Of a stretch of DNA of 41,482 nt, positions 8,498 to 16,935 are shown piece after piece (position 1 is the stretch's first letter; each line of letters starts with the position of its first letter). The DNA lies in NCBI RefSeq assembly GCF_000226955.1, contig NZ_AGFU01000051.1:1-41482 (forward strand), written 5' to 3'. Position numbers and translations under genes: made by a program. Under the pieces are notes generated by a model, which was not told the DNA's origin, made no database searches, and saw nothing but the letters and a program-made list of their open reading frames with translations. The stretch comes from Sphingomonas elodea ATCC 31461. Its GTDB lineage: Bacteria; Pseudomonadota; Alphaproteobacteria; Sphingomonadales; Sphingomonadaceae.

Positions 8498-9511
8498 ATG
8501 CACGAACTTGCCCTGCCGCTGCTGATCGGCCTCATCCTCGTCGCGCTGGCGTTCGACTTTCTGAACGGCCTGCACGACGCCGCGAACGCGATCGCCACGG
8601 TGGTCGCGACGCGGCTGCTGAAGCCGGTGCACGCAGTCGCCTTCGCCGCCTTCTTCAACTTCGCCGCCTATTTCGTGACGATCGCCTTCCCCAGCCTGCA
8701 CAAGGTGGCCGAGACGATCGGCAAGGGATTGATCGACAAGGATCTGGTGACGCCCGGCGTGGTGTTCGGCGCACTCGTCGGCGCGATGTTCTGGAACGTC
8801 GTCACCTGGCTGAAGGGCATCCCCTCCTCGTCCAGCCATGCGCTGGTCGGCGGGATGATCGGCGCGGGCGTGGCGCATGCCGGGGTCACCGGCATCCAGT
8901 GGGGCGGGCTCAACAAGACGCTGCTCGCCATCGTACTGTCGCCGACGCTGGGCATGGTGCTGGCGATGGCGATCATGCTGCTGACGAGCTGGCTGTTCCG
9001 CCGCGCGACGGCGACCCGGGCCGAGCGCTCGTTCCGGATCCTGCACCTGATCTCGTCGGGCGCCTACTCGCTGAGCCACGGCCTCAATGACGCCCAGAAG
9101 ACGATGGGCATCATCACCGTGCTGCTCTATTCGACCGGCTATCTCCAGGGCACGTTCGAGGTGCCGCACTGGGTGGCGATCAGCTGCTATGTCGCGATCG
9201 CGCTGGGCACGCTGAGCGGCGGCTGGAAGATCATCGAGACGATGGGCTCGCGCATCACCAAGCTTTCGCAACACCAGGGGTTCAGCGCCTCGATGGGCGG
9301 GTCGATCATCCTGTTCGCGGCGTCGTGGCTGGGCATCCCGGTCTCCACCACCCACACCATCACCGGCGCGGTGATCGGTGCGGGCACCGCCCGCCGCGCG
9401 TCGGCGGTGCGCTGGGGCGTGGCGAGCAACGTCGTGATCGCCTGGGTCATCACCCTGCCCGCCTCCGCCGCGGTAGGTGCGCTGTTCTACCTGCTGACCA
9501 CGCTGTTCTGA
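8498..9511 (+). CDS. pit: Low-affinity inorganic phosphate transporter, Pit family
   Basis: A 337-residue inner-membrane protein with about nine hydrophobic segments. It has the two inverted Pit signatures: FLNGLHDAANAIATVVATR near residues 20-38 and LSHGLNDAQKTMGII near 197-211. These mark the duplicated PiT fold that carries metal-phosphate with protons or sodium. PSSSSHALVGGMIG and PVSTTHTITGAVIGAG are the matching re-entrant loops. It starts 6 bases after the Nudix-DUF47 frame, so the two are almost surely one operon, with DUF47 as the accessory subunit. No Pho box was recognised upstream. Length and motifs are complete. Confidence 0.95.
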   Translation: MHELALPLLIGLILVALAFDFLNGLHDAANAIATVVATRLLKPVHAVAFAAFFNFAAYFVTIAFPSLHKVAETIGKGLIDKDLVTPGVVFGALVGAMFWNVVTWLKGIPSSSSHALVGGMIGAGVAHAGVTGIQWGGLNKTLLAIVLSPTLGMVLAMAIMLLTSWLFRRATATRAERSFRILHLISSGAYSLSHGLNDAQKTMGIITVLLYSTGYLQGTFEVPHWVAISCYVAIALGTLSGGWKIIETMGSRITKLSQHQGFSASMGGSIILFAASWLGIPVSTTHTITGAVIGAGTARRASAVRWGVASNVVIAWVITLPASAAVGALFYLLTTLF

Positions 9512-9518
9512 AGACGGC

Positions 9519-9547
9519 GTGCCGGCGGCGCCCGCTGCCGCCGGCAC
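9519..9547 (+). terminator. Hairpin after pit
   Basis: The exact 11-bp arms GTGCCGGCGGC and GCCGCCGGCAC enclose a 7-base loop and begin 8 bases after the pit stop codon. No T-run follows, so it is either an atypical intrinsic terminator or a 3'-end-stabilising hairpin. The remaining 245 bases to the next start contain no gene. Confidence 0.6.
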
Positions 9548-9791
9548 GTAACCACGTCCTTCCTCGTTTCAGCCAAAGCTAGGCCTGGATTCGGCGCCGT
9601 CCTCGCACCGCACAGCCGCTCGGAGGCGGGCGATGCAGCTCCGGTTCTTCTGCGCCGCATCTTGACGCTGCGACAATAGTGCAATGCCGATCCGGGACCG
9701 GCACTGATCTCGTTCCGCTGGACAATTTCCCTTGATTGGGCTTCAGCAGAAGCGGCGGCCAAGCAGCCGTTTCAACTGGGGGAATCTGTTC

Positions 9792-12700
9792 GTGTTTCAT
9801 GGTATCGGGGCGGCGCGCAGCCGCCGCTTGTCGTATGTGCTCGGCAGCAGCGTGCTGGCATTGGGGATGGCGACTTCGGCAGCACAGGCGCAATGCTCCC
9901 CCGATCCGACCGTTGCCAACACCACGACCACCTGCACCGGCAACGATCCGGATGGGATCATCGTCTCCACGAACGGCAGCACGGTCGTCGTCGCGAACGG
10001 CGCCGCGACCGGTCGGATCCGCGTCGACATTCCGGTGGTCCCGAATTCCTACGACCGGCGCAGCGCGACCATTTCCGTGCTCGGCACGGTCGACGGCGGC
10101 GTGCAGAGCGGCATCACCGTCCTGCCCGGCACCGTCCCTGCCAATTCGTACGATTATACCGGCACCGCAGCGACCGTGACCATTGCGGCGGGTGCGCAGG
10201 TGACCGGCCGCTACGGCGTTGCCGCGGAGGCGTCGCGCAACGGCTCCACCCCGGCGCTGGCGTCGATCACCAATGCCGGCACGATCAGCGGCACCAGCGG
10301 CATCGCGCTGTTCGCGATCCAGCCGAGCAGTGCCGGCTTTCTGTCGATCACCAATGCCGCCACCGGCACGATCGGCGCGATCAGCGGCCCCGTGGGCTCG
10401 ATCACCAATGCCGGCATGATCGACGGCGGCACGCGTTCGGCCATCCAGGAAACGAGCAGCTACAATATCGGGCTCGGCTTCGGCACCTGGACCAACAGCG
10501 GGACGATCCGCTCCAACGGCGCGGCCGCGACGATCGCCGGCCTTTCGCAGCTGCAGACCGTCGTCAACAGCGGCACGATCGCCAATAGCGGCAGCGGTCC
10601 GGCACTCCAGGGCGAGCACATCACCCTCACCAATCAGGCGGGCGGGCGTATCTCTACCGGCGGGCGCGTCGCCGTGGCGGCAGGGACGGAGCTGACCCTG
10701 GTCAATGCGGGCACGATCGTCGGCGACGTAGGCTCGAACCAGGGCTATGGCACCTATTTCTCGAGCTCGATCGATTCCACCGCGGGGCAGATCGTCGGCA
10801 ACGTCTCGTTCGGCAGCGGCAACGACGTCATCTATGCCCGCTATGACGGCACCGCCACGCTCGTTACCGGCATCACCGGCGCGATCGACGGCGGCTCGGG
10901 CGTCAACAGCATGGTGCTGGCGCCGACCGCCGACCTGCGCCTGACCAGCGCCGTCACCCTCCCCACCAATTTCCAGCGGCTGCGGCTTGCCCCCGGCGAC
11001 GGGGCGACGCTGACGCTCGGCAACGGCTTCGTCGCGCCGAGCGTGCTGGAGATCACCGGCGCGGGCACGATCGTCAACGACACGGCGATCGCGGTCAACG
11101 ACCAGGCCTTTGTGCAAAGCTACACGCTGGGCGGCGGCAAGCTGGTCAACAAGGGGACCATCCAGGCGACCGTTCCCACCTTCTATTATGCGCTCGACCT
11201 CAACAACACGAGCCTCACCAACAGCGGCCGCATCGAATCGAGCGGCAACGGCATCAACACGTCGAGCACCGTCAACAACAGCGGGACGATCATCGCGCGC
11301 GATACCGCCGTGCGGATGTTCGGCGAAGGCTTCACCAACAGCGGCACGATCCGCTCGACCGGCGGCGTCGGCGTCGTGCTGGACGGCAACACCTATTATG
11401 CCGGCACCAACAGCGGCCGGATCGAAGGCGCGACCTACGGCGTCGATATCGGCTATGTGCTGAACAACAGCGGCACGATCGCCGCAACCGGCACCGGCAC
11501 CGCCGTCGGGCTCGATTATTACGGCGTGTTGAACAACCTTGCCGGCGGCGTGATCAACGGCGGCGCCTATGCCATCACCGGCAAGAGCCCCTACGGCACG
11601 ACGGACACGAGCAGCGCCGCCGTGTTCAACGCGGGGACGATCAACGGCAATGTCAGCTTCGCGCCGGTCAGCGGCCCGCTGCCCTATTCCGCCACCAACA
11701 ACCTCTATGTCGCGCTGCCGGGCGGCGTGCTCAACGGCAATCTCACGCTGAGCAACGGCGACACGCTGGTCACGGACCTGGTCAATACCGGTCCGGGCAG
11801 CTTCGCCGGCATCACCGGCACGGTCACCGGCACCAACGCGCTGCTGCGCTACCGCGTCTCCGGCCAGCAGAGCGCGACGATCGGCGCGGTCGGCCCGTTC
11901 GCGACGACGGGCTATGAGCTGGTCGACGGCGCCCGCCTCCAGCTTACCGCCGGCGCGACCCAGACGCGCACGCTGGTGCTCGCCGGCAAAGGCACCGTCG
12001 AGCTGAACGCCACCGTCTCGACCACGAACGCGACGACCGTGAACATCGTTGCCGCTGCCGCGATCCCCGCACTCCAGACCGGCGCGGCCACGCCGGGCCT
12101 CACCCTGGTCAACCGCGGCACCCTCACCAGCAACCGCACCGACTATTGGGGCGGCGGCTATGGCGTGGTCTCGATGGGCGGTCGCAACACGCTGGACAAT
12201 CAGGGCACGATCCGCGCGCTCTACACCGCCACCAACGGGGGCGACAGCTACAACGCCGCGGTGGTCGGCGGCGACGCGCTGATCAACAACGGCCGCATCG
12301 AACTCGACGGCAGCTACGGTACCTCCGGGGTCGGCACCGTCACCAACAACGGGACGATCATCCAGACCGGCACGCGCGAATCCAACGGGATCGTCAACGC
12401 CTTCCGGGTCGTCAACAACGGCACCATCCAGACCAGCGGCCCCGCCATCACGAGCTTCTATGGCGGAGTCGTCGTCAATACCGGCACGATCACGTCCAGC
12501 GGCGGCCGGTTCGGCCAGGGCGCCATTCGGCTCGATGGCGGCCGCATCAACAATGCGGGCGTGATCCAGGGCGATGTGTCGCTCGGATATAACGGCATCT
12601 ATTTCGCCAATGGCGGCACGCTTGCCGGCAACCTCGCGCTCGGCAGCGGCGGGACGTTGCTGCAGGCGGGGGATAGCACGGGGGTGAGCGGGCGCATCAC

Positions 12701-15530
12701 CGTCAGTGACGGCACCTTCGGCCGCGCCCTCACCACCAGCGGTTCGGTCGCGATCGGCGCCGCCCCGACCAGCGGGTTCACCGCAGCGGCCGTCGCGGCG
12801 ATCGGCAGCACCACCACGGTAACCCTGACCGGGCTCGACAGCCGCTATGCCGATCTGCGGGTGATGGGCGACGGCGCGGTGATCAGCCGGGCGACGATCG
12901 CGGGATCGGTGTCGCTGATCCGGAGCACCCTGTTCGCCGAGGGCGATGCCGTTCCGCTCGCCGGTTTCACCAATGCGGGCACGATCGGCGGATCGGTCTA
13001 CGGCATGACGGCCGCGATGACGAACAACGGCACGATCGGCGGCGCAGGGCTGACCGGCCCGGCGGTGAGCGTCTACAACTACGCGCCCTTGTCCTTCACC
13101 AACACCGGCCGCATCGCCGCGGGGGAGGCGAATAGCGGCATGGCGGTGCTCGGCGCCTATGACATGCTGACGGCAGCGAACAGCGGCACGATCGAGGGCG
13201 GGCTCTACGCGACGGCCTCGTTCACCGCTCTCGACGCGGCGGGCGCAGCGACGATCACCAACAGCGGCACGCTGCGGGCGACGGCGGGCACCGGCACCGC
13301 GCGCGCGTTGACGGCGGACATCGGCGCGGGGACGGCGACGGTCGGCACGGTATCGCTGGCCAACAGCGGCACGATCGTTGCCGATGGGCTGCGGGCCGTG
13401 GGCGTGGACCTGCGCCTGACAGCGGGCGACCGGCCGATCACCTATGCGCTGCAGAACAGCGGCAGCATCGCCGCGAGCGGCAGCGCGACCGCACCGGAGG
13501 TGGCGGCGCGCGGCGTGCGGATCGCGAGCCCGCGCGGCGCGACCAGCGGTACGCTGACCAACCAGGCCGGCGGCACGATCTCCGCGACCGGTACCAACGC
13601 CGTCGCCCTGCTCGCCACCGACACGACGCTGACCATCACCAATGCCGGCCGCATCACCGCGACCGGCCCCGGTGCCGCGGCGATCGTCGCATCGGGGAAG
13701 GACGCATTCACGCTCACCAACACCGGCACGATCACCGGCGCGACCCTGCTCGATGCCGGGACCGATCTGGTCGACAATGCCGGGGCCATGGGTGCCCTGT
13801 CGCTCGGCGCGGGGGATGACCGCGTGGTGCTGCGCGACGGCGCGACCAATCCGCGCATCGATGGCGGAGCGGGCACCGATCGGCTCGAGATTGCCGGCAC
13901 CGCGACCGGCGCGGGGATCGCGCTCGGCGATGTGGTCAACATGGAAACCCTGCGGATGAACGGCGGCTTCGCGACGCTGGCGGGGACCGCAACCTTTGCC
14001 GACGTGCAGCTGGCCGGCGGGCGCTTCGTCGGTCTCGCCGGCTCGACGATCACCGCGCCGACCATCACGGTGGCGGCGGGCGCGACCTTCGGTTCGGCGG
14101 GCACGGTCAACGGCAATGTCGCGGTCGCCGGCACGCTCAGCCCCGGCGCATCGCCGGGCACGATGACGGTGAACGGCAATGTCGCGCTCGCGGGCACGTC
14201 GACCGCGCTGTTCGAGCTGACGCCGACCGCGTCGGACCGGCTGGCGGTGAACGGGCAGGTCTCGATCGCCAGCGGGGCGACATTGCAGATCGTGCAGACC
14301 GGCAACGTCACGCCGGGCACGGTGCTCGACCTGATCACCGCGACCGGCGGCATCTCCGGCAGCTTCACCCAGGTGGTGACCTCCGGCACCAGCTTCGGCC
14401 TGTTCTCGCAGGAGAGCGGCCGGATCCGCGTGGTCTCCACCTATGTCGCGCCGGCGGCATTCGACGGCGCGGCGCGGCGCGGGCTCGACTATGTCAACGC
14501 GGTGCTGGTCGGGGGGCGCGTTTCCCCGGCGCTGCTCGCGGCGGCCCCGCAACTGCTGACCGCGTCCGGCACCAGCAGCGCCGCCGCCTTTGCACGGCTC
14601 ACCCCGCAGGCCTATGCCGCAACGCGCCAGATCAGCGTGGAGAACGGGCTGACGCTGGCCGATGCGGCGCGCGGCCAGGCCTTCGCGCCGGTGCGCGACA
14701 CCCCCGGCCTGTTCAGCTTCGCGGCAGCCCTGGGCGGCACCCGCTCGCTCGCCGGCGATCCGACCCGGGGCATCGCGCGCACCACCACCAACGGCTACGG
14801 CTTTCTGGGCGGCATCGGCATCGCCGGCCCGCACTGGTCGCTGGGGGCCTTTGGCGGCTACCTCAACAGCCGCCAGACGCTGGCGGACACGGGCGCGCAC
14901 ACCAGCGCGGACGGCGTGGTGGCCGGCGTGCACGGACGCGTACGCCATGGCGGCATCGGCCTGAAGGCAACCATCGCCTATGACGGCGCCAAGGCCGACA
15001 CCCGACGCCTGTTGCCGGTCGGCAGCGCCAGCGCGCGCTACGACCTCAGCGGCTGGACCGCCGATGCAAGCCTGGACACGCAGGTGAAGCTGGCCGGCAA
15101 CTGGCAGCTGCGCCCGTCGATCGGCGCCACCGCCATCCGCACCCTGCGCAAGACCGCGGTCGAACAGAGCGACAGCCCGTTCGCGCTGACGGTCGCGAAG
15201 CGCCGCGGCACCGCGGTGTTCGTCGATGGCGGCATCACCTTCGCCCGCGCGGCGGAAGGCGGCACCGGCCCGGCGTTCCGCCCCTATCTGACCCTCGGCG
15301 CACGCTACCAGGTGCGGGGACGCGTGCCCTATGCGGTTGCGGGTTTCACGGGCAACGACATCGGCCTGCTCGGCGAAGGCGCCGCGCGTGCGCGCGCGCT
15401 GGCGACCGCGAAGCTGGGCGCGGATGTGGTGCTGTCCCCGCGGCTCGTCCTGTTCGGTGTGGTTTCCGGCGAAGGCGGCAATGCCGATGCCCGGGCAGCC
15501 GCACGCGGCGGCGTTCGCCTGGCATTCTGA
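9792..15530 (+). CDS. Large type V autotransporter with NSGTI-type repeats
   Basis: I chose GTG at 9792 (1912 residues) because GGGGGA lies about 8 bases upstream and it puts the signal peptide at the N-terminus (basic ARSRR, hydrophobic VLGSSVLALGMATSAAQA, cleavage before QCSPD). The frame also opens upstream at TTG 9732. Residues 34 to about 1540 are a beta-helical passenger made of imperfect repeats centred on N-S/A/N-G-T-I; I count at least 25. The C-terminal 275 residues are the beta-barrel, from GLFSFAAALGGTRS to the terminal GGVRLAF ending in Phe, as required for BAM recognition. The passenger has no visible protease or lipase motif, so adhesion or aggregation is the likeliest role. 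It stands alone between two hairpins. Confidence 0.9.
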   Translation: MFHGIGAARSRRLSYVLGSSVLALGMATSAAQAQCSPDPTVANTTTTCTGNDPDGIIVSTNGSTVVVANGAATGRIRVDIPVVPNSYDRRSATISVLGTVDGGVQSGITVLPGTVPANSYDYTGTAATVTIAAGAQVTGRYGVAAEASRNGSTPALASITNAGTISGTSGIALFAIQPSSAGFLSITNAATGTIGAISGPVGSITNAGMIDGGTRSAIQETSSYNIGLGFGTWTNSGTIRSNGAAATIAGLSQLQTVVNSGTIANSGSGPALQGEHITLTNQAGGRISTGGRVAVAAGTELTLVNAGTIVGDVGSNQGYGTYFSSSIDSTAGQIVGNVSFGSGNDVIYARYDGTATLVTGITGAIDGGSGVNSMVLAPTADLRLTSAVTLPTNFQRLRLAPGDGATLTLGNGFVAPSVLEITGAGTIVNDTAIAVNDQAFVQSYTLGGGKLVNKGTIQATVPTFYYALDLNNTSLTNSGRIESSGNGINTSSTVNNSGTIIARDTAVRMFGEGFTNSGTIRSTGGVGVVLDGNTYYAGTNSGRIEGATYGVDIGYVLNNSGTIAATGTGTAVGLDYYGVLNNLAGGVINGGAYAITGKSPYGTTDTSSAAVFNAGTINGNVSFAPVSGPLPYSATNNLYVALPGGVLNGNLTLSNGDTLVTDLVNTGPGSFAGITGTVTGTNALLRYRVSGQQSATIGAVGPFATTGYELVDGARLQLTAGATQTRTLVLAGKGTVELNATVSTTNATTVNIVAAAAIPALQTGAATPGLTLVNRGTLTSNRTDYWGGGYGVVSMGGRNTLDNQGTIRALYTATNGGDSYNAAVVGGDALINNGRIELDGSYGTSGVGTVTNNGTIIQTGTRESNGIVNAFRVVNNGTIQTSGPAITSFYGGVVVNTGTITSSGGRFGQGAIRLDGGRINNAGVIQGDVSLGYNGIYFANGGTLAGNLALGSGGTLLQAGDSTGVSGRITVSDGTFGRALTTSGSVAIGAAPTSGFTAAAVAAIGSTTTVTLTGLDSRYADLRVMGDGAVISRATIAGSVSLIRSTLFAEGDAVPLAGFTNAGTIGGSVYGMTAAMTNNGTIGGAGLTGPAVSVYNYAPLSFTNTGRIAAGEANSGMAVLGAYDMLTAANSGTIEGGLYATASFTALDAAGAATITNSGTLRATAGTGTARALTADIGAGTATVGTVSLANSGTIVADGLRAVGVDLRLTAGDRPITYALQNSGSIAASGSATAPEVAARGVRIASPRGATSGTLTNQAGGTISATGTNAVALLATDTTLTITNAGRITATGPGAAAIVASGKDAFTLTNTGTITGATLLDAGTDLVDNAGAMGALSLGAGDDRVVLRDGATNPRIDGGAGTDRLEIAGTATGAGIALGDVVNMETLRMNGGFATLAGTATFADVQLAGGRFVGLAGSTITAPTITVAAGATFGSAGTVNGNVAVAGTLSPGASPGTMTVNGNVALAGTSTALFELTPTASDRLAVNGQVSIASGATLQIVQTGNVTPGTVLDLITATGGISGSFTQVVTSGTSFGLFSQESGRIRVVSTYVAPAAFDGAARRGLDYVNAVLVGGRVSPALLAAAPQLLTASGTSSAAAFARLTPQAYAATRQISVENGLTLADAARGQAFAPVRDTPGLFSFAAALGGTRSLAGDPTRGIARTTTNGYGFLGGIGIAGPHWSLGAFGGYLNSRQTLADTGAHTSADGVVAGVHGRVRHGGIGLKATIAYDGAKADTRRLLPVGSASARYDLSGWTADASLDTQVKLAGNWQLRPSIGATAIRTLRKTAVEQSDSPFALTVAKRRGTAVFVDGGITFARAAEGGTGPAFRPYLTLGARYQVRGRVPYAVAGFTGNDIGLLGEGAARARALATAKLGADVVLSPRLVLFGVVSGEGGNADARAAARGGVRLAF

Positions 15531-15537
15531 CGATCCA

Positions 15538-15565
15538 CCGGCCCCGCGTCCCGGCGCGGGGCCGG
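15538..15565. terminator. Hairpin between convergent autotransporter and MerR genes
   Basis: The exact 11-bp arms CCGGCCCCGCG and CGCGGGGCCGG enclose the loop TCCCGG, 7 bases after the autotransporter stop codon and 16 bases beyond the end of the convergent regulator gene. The position suggests a bidirectional terminator. There is no T-run. Confidence 0.65.
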
Positions 15566-15581
15566 ACGGCCCTTGCCCCGC

Positions 15582-16526
15582 CTATCCGGCCCCCCGCGCC
15601 GCCCGCCAGGCGGTGATCGCGGGGCCGAGGTCGGCAAGATTCCGGAAGCACTGCACCCTTGCCGAGCCGGGTGCCCAGTCCGCGGTCCGCCCGCCGCCGA
15701 TCCACAGCTGGCACCCCTTGTCCAGCAGATCGCCCAGCATCGCCAGTTGCGCCTGCCCGCGCGCCGGATCGAAACAGGCGGAGAAGGACAGCGCCACGAT
15801 ATCCGCGCGCTGCGCCCGGGCCGCAGCGGCGATCTCGGCGACAGGCAGTCCGCCGCCCAGGCTGCGGCACGCGCATCCGTCCAGCGTCGACCAGGTCTCG
15901 ACCATGGCCAATCCGATCAGATGCTGCTCGCCCGGCAGCGTCGCCAGCAGCATCCGGGGCGACCGCGGGACCGCATCGGGGCTCGCCGCACGCCAGCGCC
16001 GGGTCGCCTCGGCGAGAAAGCGGAGCAGGCAATCGGAAAAGACATGCTCCTGGTGGATCGCCAGTCGCCCGCTCTCCCAGGCCTCGCCCACGCCGGTGGC
16101 AAGCGGCACCGCGACATCGAGAAGAAAGCGGCGCAGACCGAATTCGAGCACATGCCGCTGGAACAGTGCTTCCAGCGCCTCGGGGCGATCGGCCGCCAGA
16201 TGACGCAGGGCTTCGTCGAGATGCGGCACCGAGGCCACCGGCGGCACCGGCGCTGCGGCACCCAGCGCCTGCAGCCGCCCCGCCAGCACCGCATCGCTTT
16301 CGCGCATCAGTTCGGCCGGGCGACCGCCCCGGTCGACCAGCGCGCGCAGCAGATGGAGGCGACGGACCTGTTCGGCGGAATAACAGCGGCGCCCCTGCGC
16401 ATCGCGGACCGGTACCGGGAAACCGTAGCGCCGTTCCCAGATGCGCAGCACGTCCTTGCTCAAGCCGGTCTCGCGCTCGACATCGGCAATACGCAGCGGG
16501 GTCGGATCCGGATCGTTCAACGCCAT
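15582..16526 (-). CDS. MerR-family regulator with cobalamin-binding domain (CarH/LitR-like)
   Basis: 314 residues from ATG at 16526 (a TTG at 16550 is in frame but has no support). Residues 10-78 form the MerR winged helix (GLSKDVLRIWERRYGFPVP). The middle helical bundle contains W150-x9-E160-H161 (AWESGRLAIHQEH). This reproduces the spacing of CarH W131, E141 and H142, which cap adenosylcobalamin and make the light switch. The Rossmann B12 domain has the lower-ligand motif GEQHLIG (E-x-H-x-x-G, His202) and a later GGG near the C-terminus. By family knowledge, the dark AdoCbl-bound form represses DNA and light releases it. Two palindromes at its own promoter suggest autoregulation. It is divergent from the chemosensory operon. 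The light-sensing role is inferred from motifs only. Confidence 0.88.
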   Translation of the reverse strand: MALNDPDPTPLRIADVERETGLSKDVLRIWERRYGFPVPVRDAQGRRCYSAEQVRRLHLLRALVDRGGRPAELMRESDAVLAGRLQALGAAAPVPPVASVPHLDEALRHLAADRPEALEALFQRHVLEFGLRRFLLDVAVPLATGVGEAWESGRLAIHQEHVFSDCLLRFLAEATRRWRAASPDAVPRSPRMLLATLPGEQHLIGLAMVETWSTLDGCACRSLGGGLPVAEIAAAARAQRADIVALSFSACFDPARGQAQLAMLGDLLDKGCQLWIGGGRTADWAPGSARVQCFRNLADLGPAITAWRAARGAG

Positions 16527-16539
16527 CTGTCTAGGACAA
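16527..16539. promoter_or_regulatory. Candidate operator O2 abutting the MerR start codon
   Basis: CTGTC-TAG-GACAA is an imperfect palindrome that matches O1 (16590-16602) in 5-bp arms and 3-bp spacer. It lies immediately upstream of the merR ATG, where a ribosome site would be expected and none is seen. Its centre is 63 bp from that of O1, six helical turns. Confidence 0.55.
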
Positions 16540-16573
16540 ACTCGCTTCAAAGCCGATCAATGCGGGCTCGACC

Positions 16574-16602
16574 GGTATAAACTCCCGACTTGTCCAAGAC
16601 AA
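16574..16602 (-). promoter_or_regulatory. Putative merR promoter
   Basis: On the minus strand, TTGTCT (16602-16597) and TATACC (16579-16574) are separated by exactly 17 bases. Each matches 4 of 6 positions of the sigma-70 consensus. The -35 lies inside palindrome O1, so a bound regulator would block it. The predicted leader is about 40 bases. The call rests on spacing and on the overlap with the palindrome. Confidence 0.5.
16590..16602. promoter_or_regulatory. Candidate operator O1 over the merR -35 box
   Basis: TTGTC-CAA-GACAA has perfect 5-bp arms. The same motif recurs at 16527-16539. It covers the predicted -35 of the regulator gene and could also affect the divergent chemosensory operon, whose first codon is 334 bases away. 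Confidence 0.55.
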
Positions 16603-16935
16603 CGCACTTGGCACCGGCAAGCAACCAACGCCAGAAGGCTGGCCGATCAGGCAACGATACTTGCCGGCCACTTCTGAAATTAGCCGGCATACCCCCACTA
16701 AAATTAAATAATACGTCGCCGTTAGAAGAACCATTCGATATTATTACACCTATATCTGCCAGTAACGATTACGACAAACCCCGATCATTGGATCACCTCA
16801 TCCATTAATAAATCGGACTATTGGCGCCGTAGGCAAAAATAAACCATCAAAATTCGGCCCACCGCCCACCTCTCGTTTACATGGCACCTATAAGGTCGCG
16901 CAGGGGATCAGAGTTGCCGCAGTGAGAGGTTAGGC
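16603..16935. other. Gene-free, partly AT-rich leader of the chemosensory operon
   Basis: The 333 bases between the merR promoter and the first che gene are AT-rich from about 16675 to 16860. They must hold the promoter of the operon. I could not identify a convincing sigma-70, sigma-28, sigma-54 or EcfG-type element. Only the GAGAGG ribosome site of the first gene is clear. Confidence 0.4.

Noticed and set aside
9792-14450. Possible CRISPR-like or tandem DNA repeat array
   Set aside because: The repeats are codon-phased, irregularly spaced and degenerate. They encode a beta-helix pattern in one open frame, so they are protein repeats.
9579-14948. 1789-codon minus-strand frame opposite the autotransporter
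   Set aside because: It is long only because the repeated GC-rich passenger lacks stop trinucleotides on the other strand. Composition is Arg/Ala/Gly/Asp-rich, no domain is seen, and it runs past both ends of the logical gene unit.
16603-16935. Sigma-28 or EcfG-type promoter for the che operon
   Set aside because: No GGAAC...GTT pair or TAAA...GCCGATAA pair with correct spacing was found; the partial matches were no better than chance.
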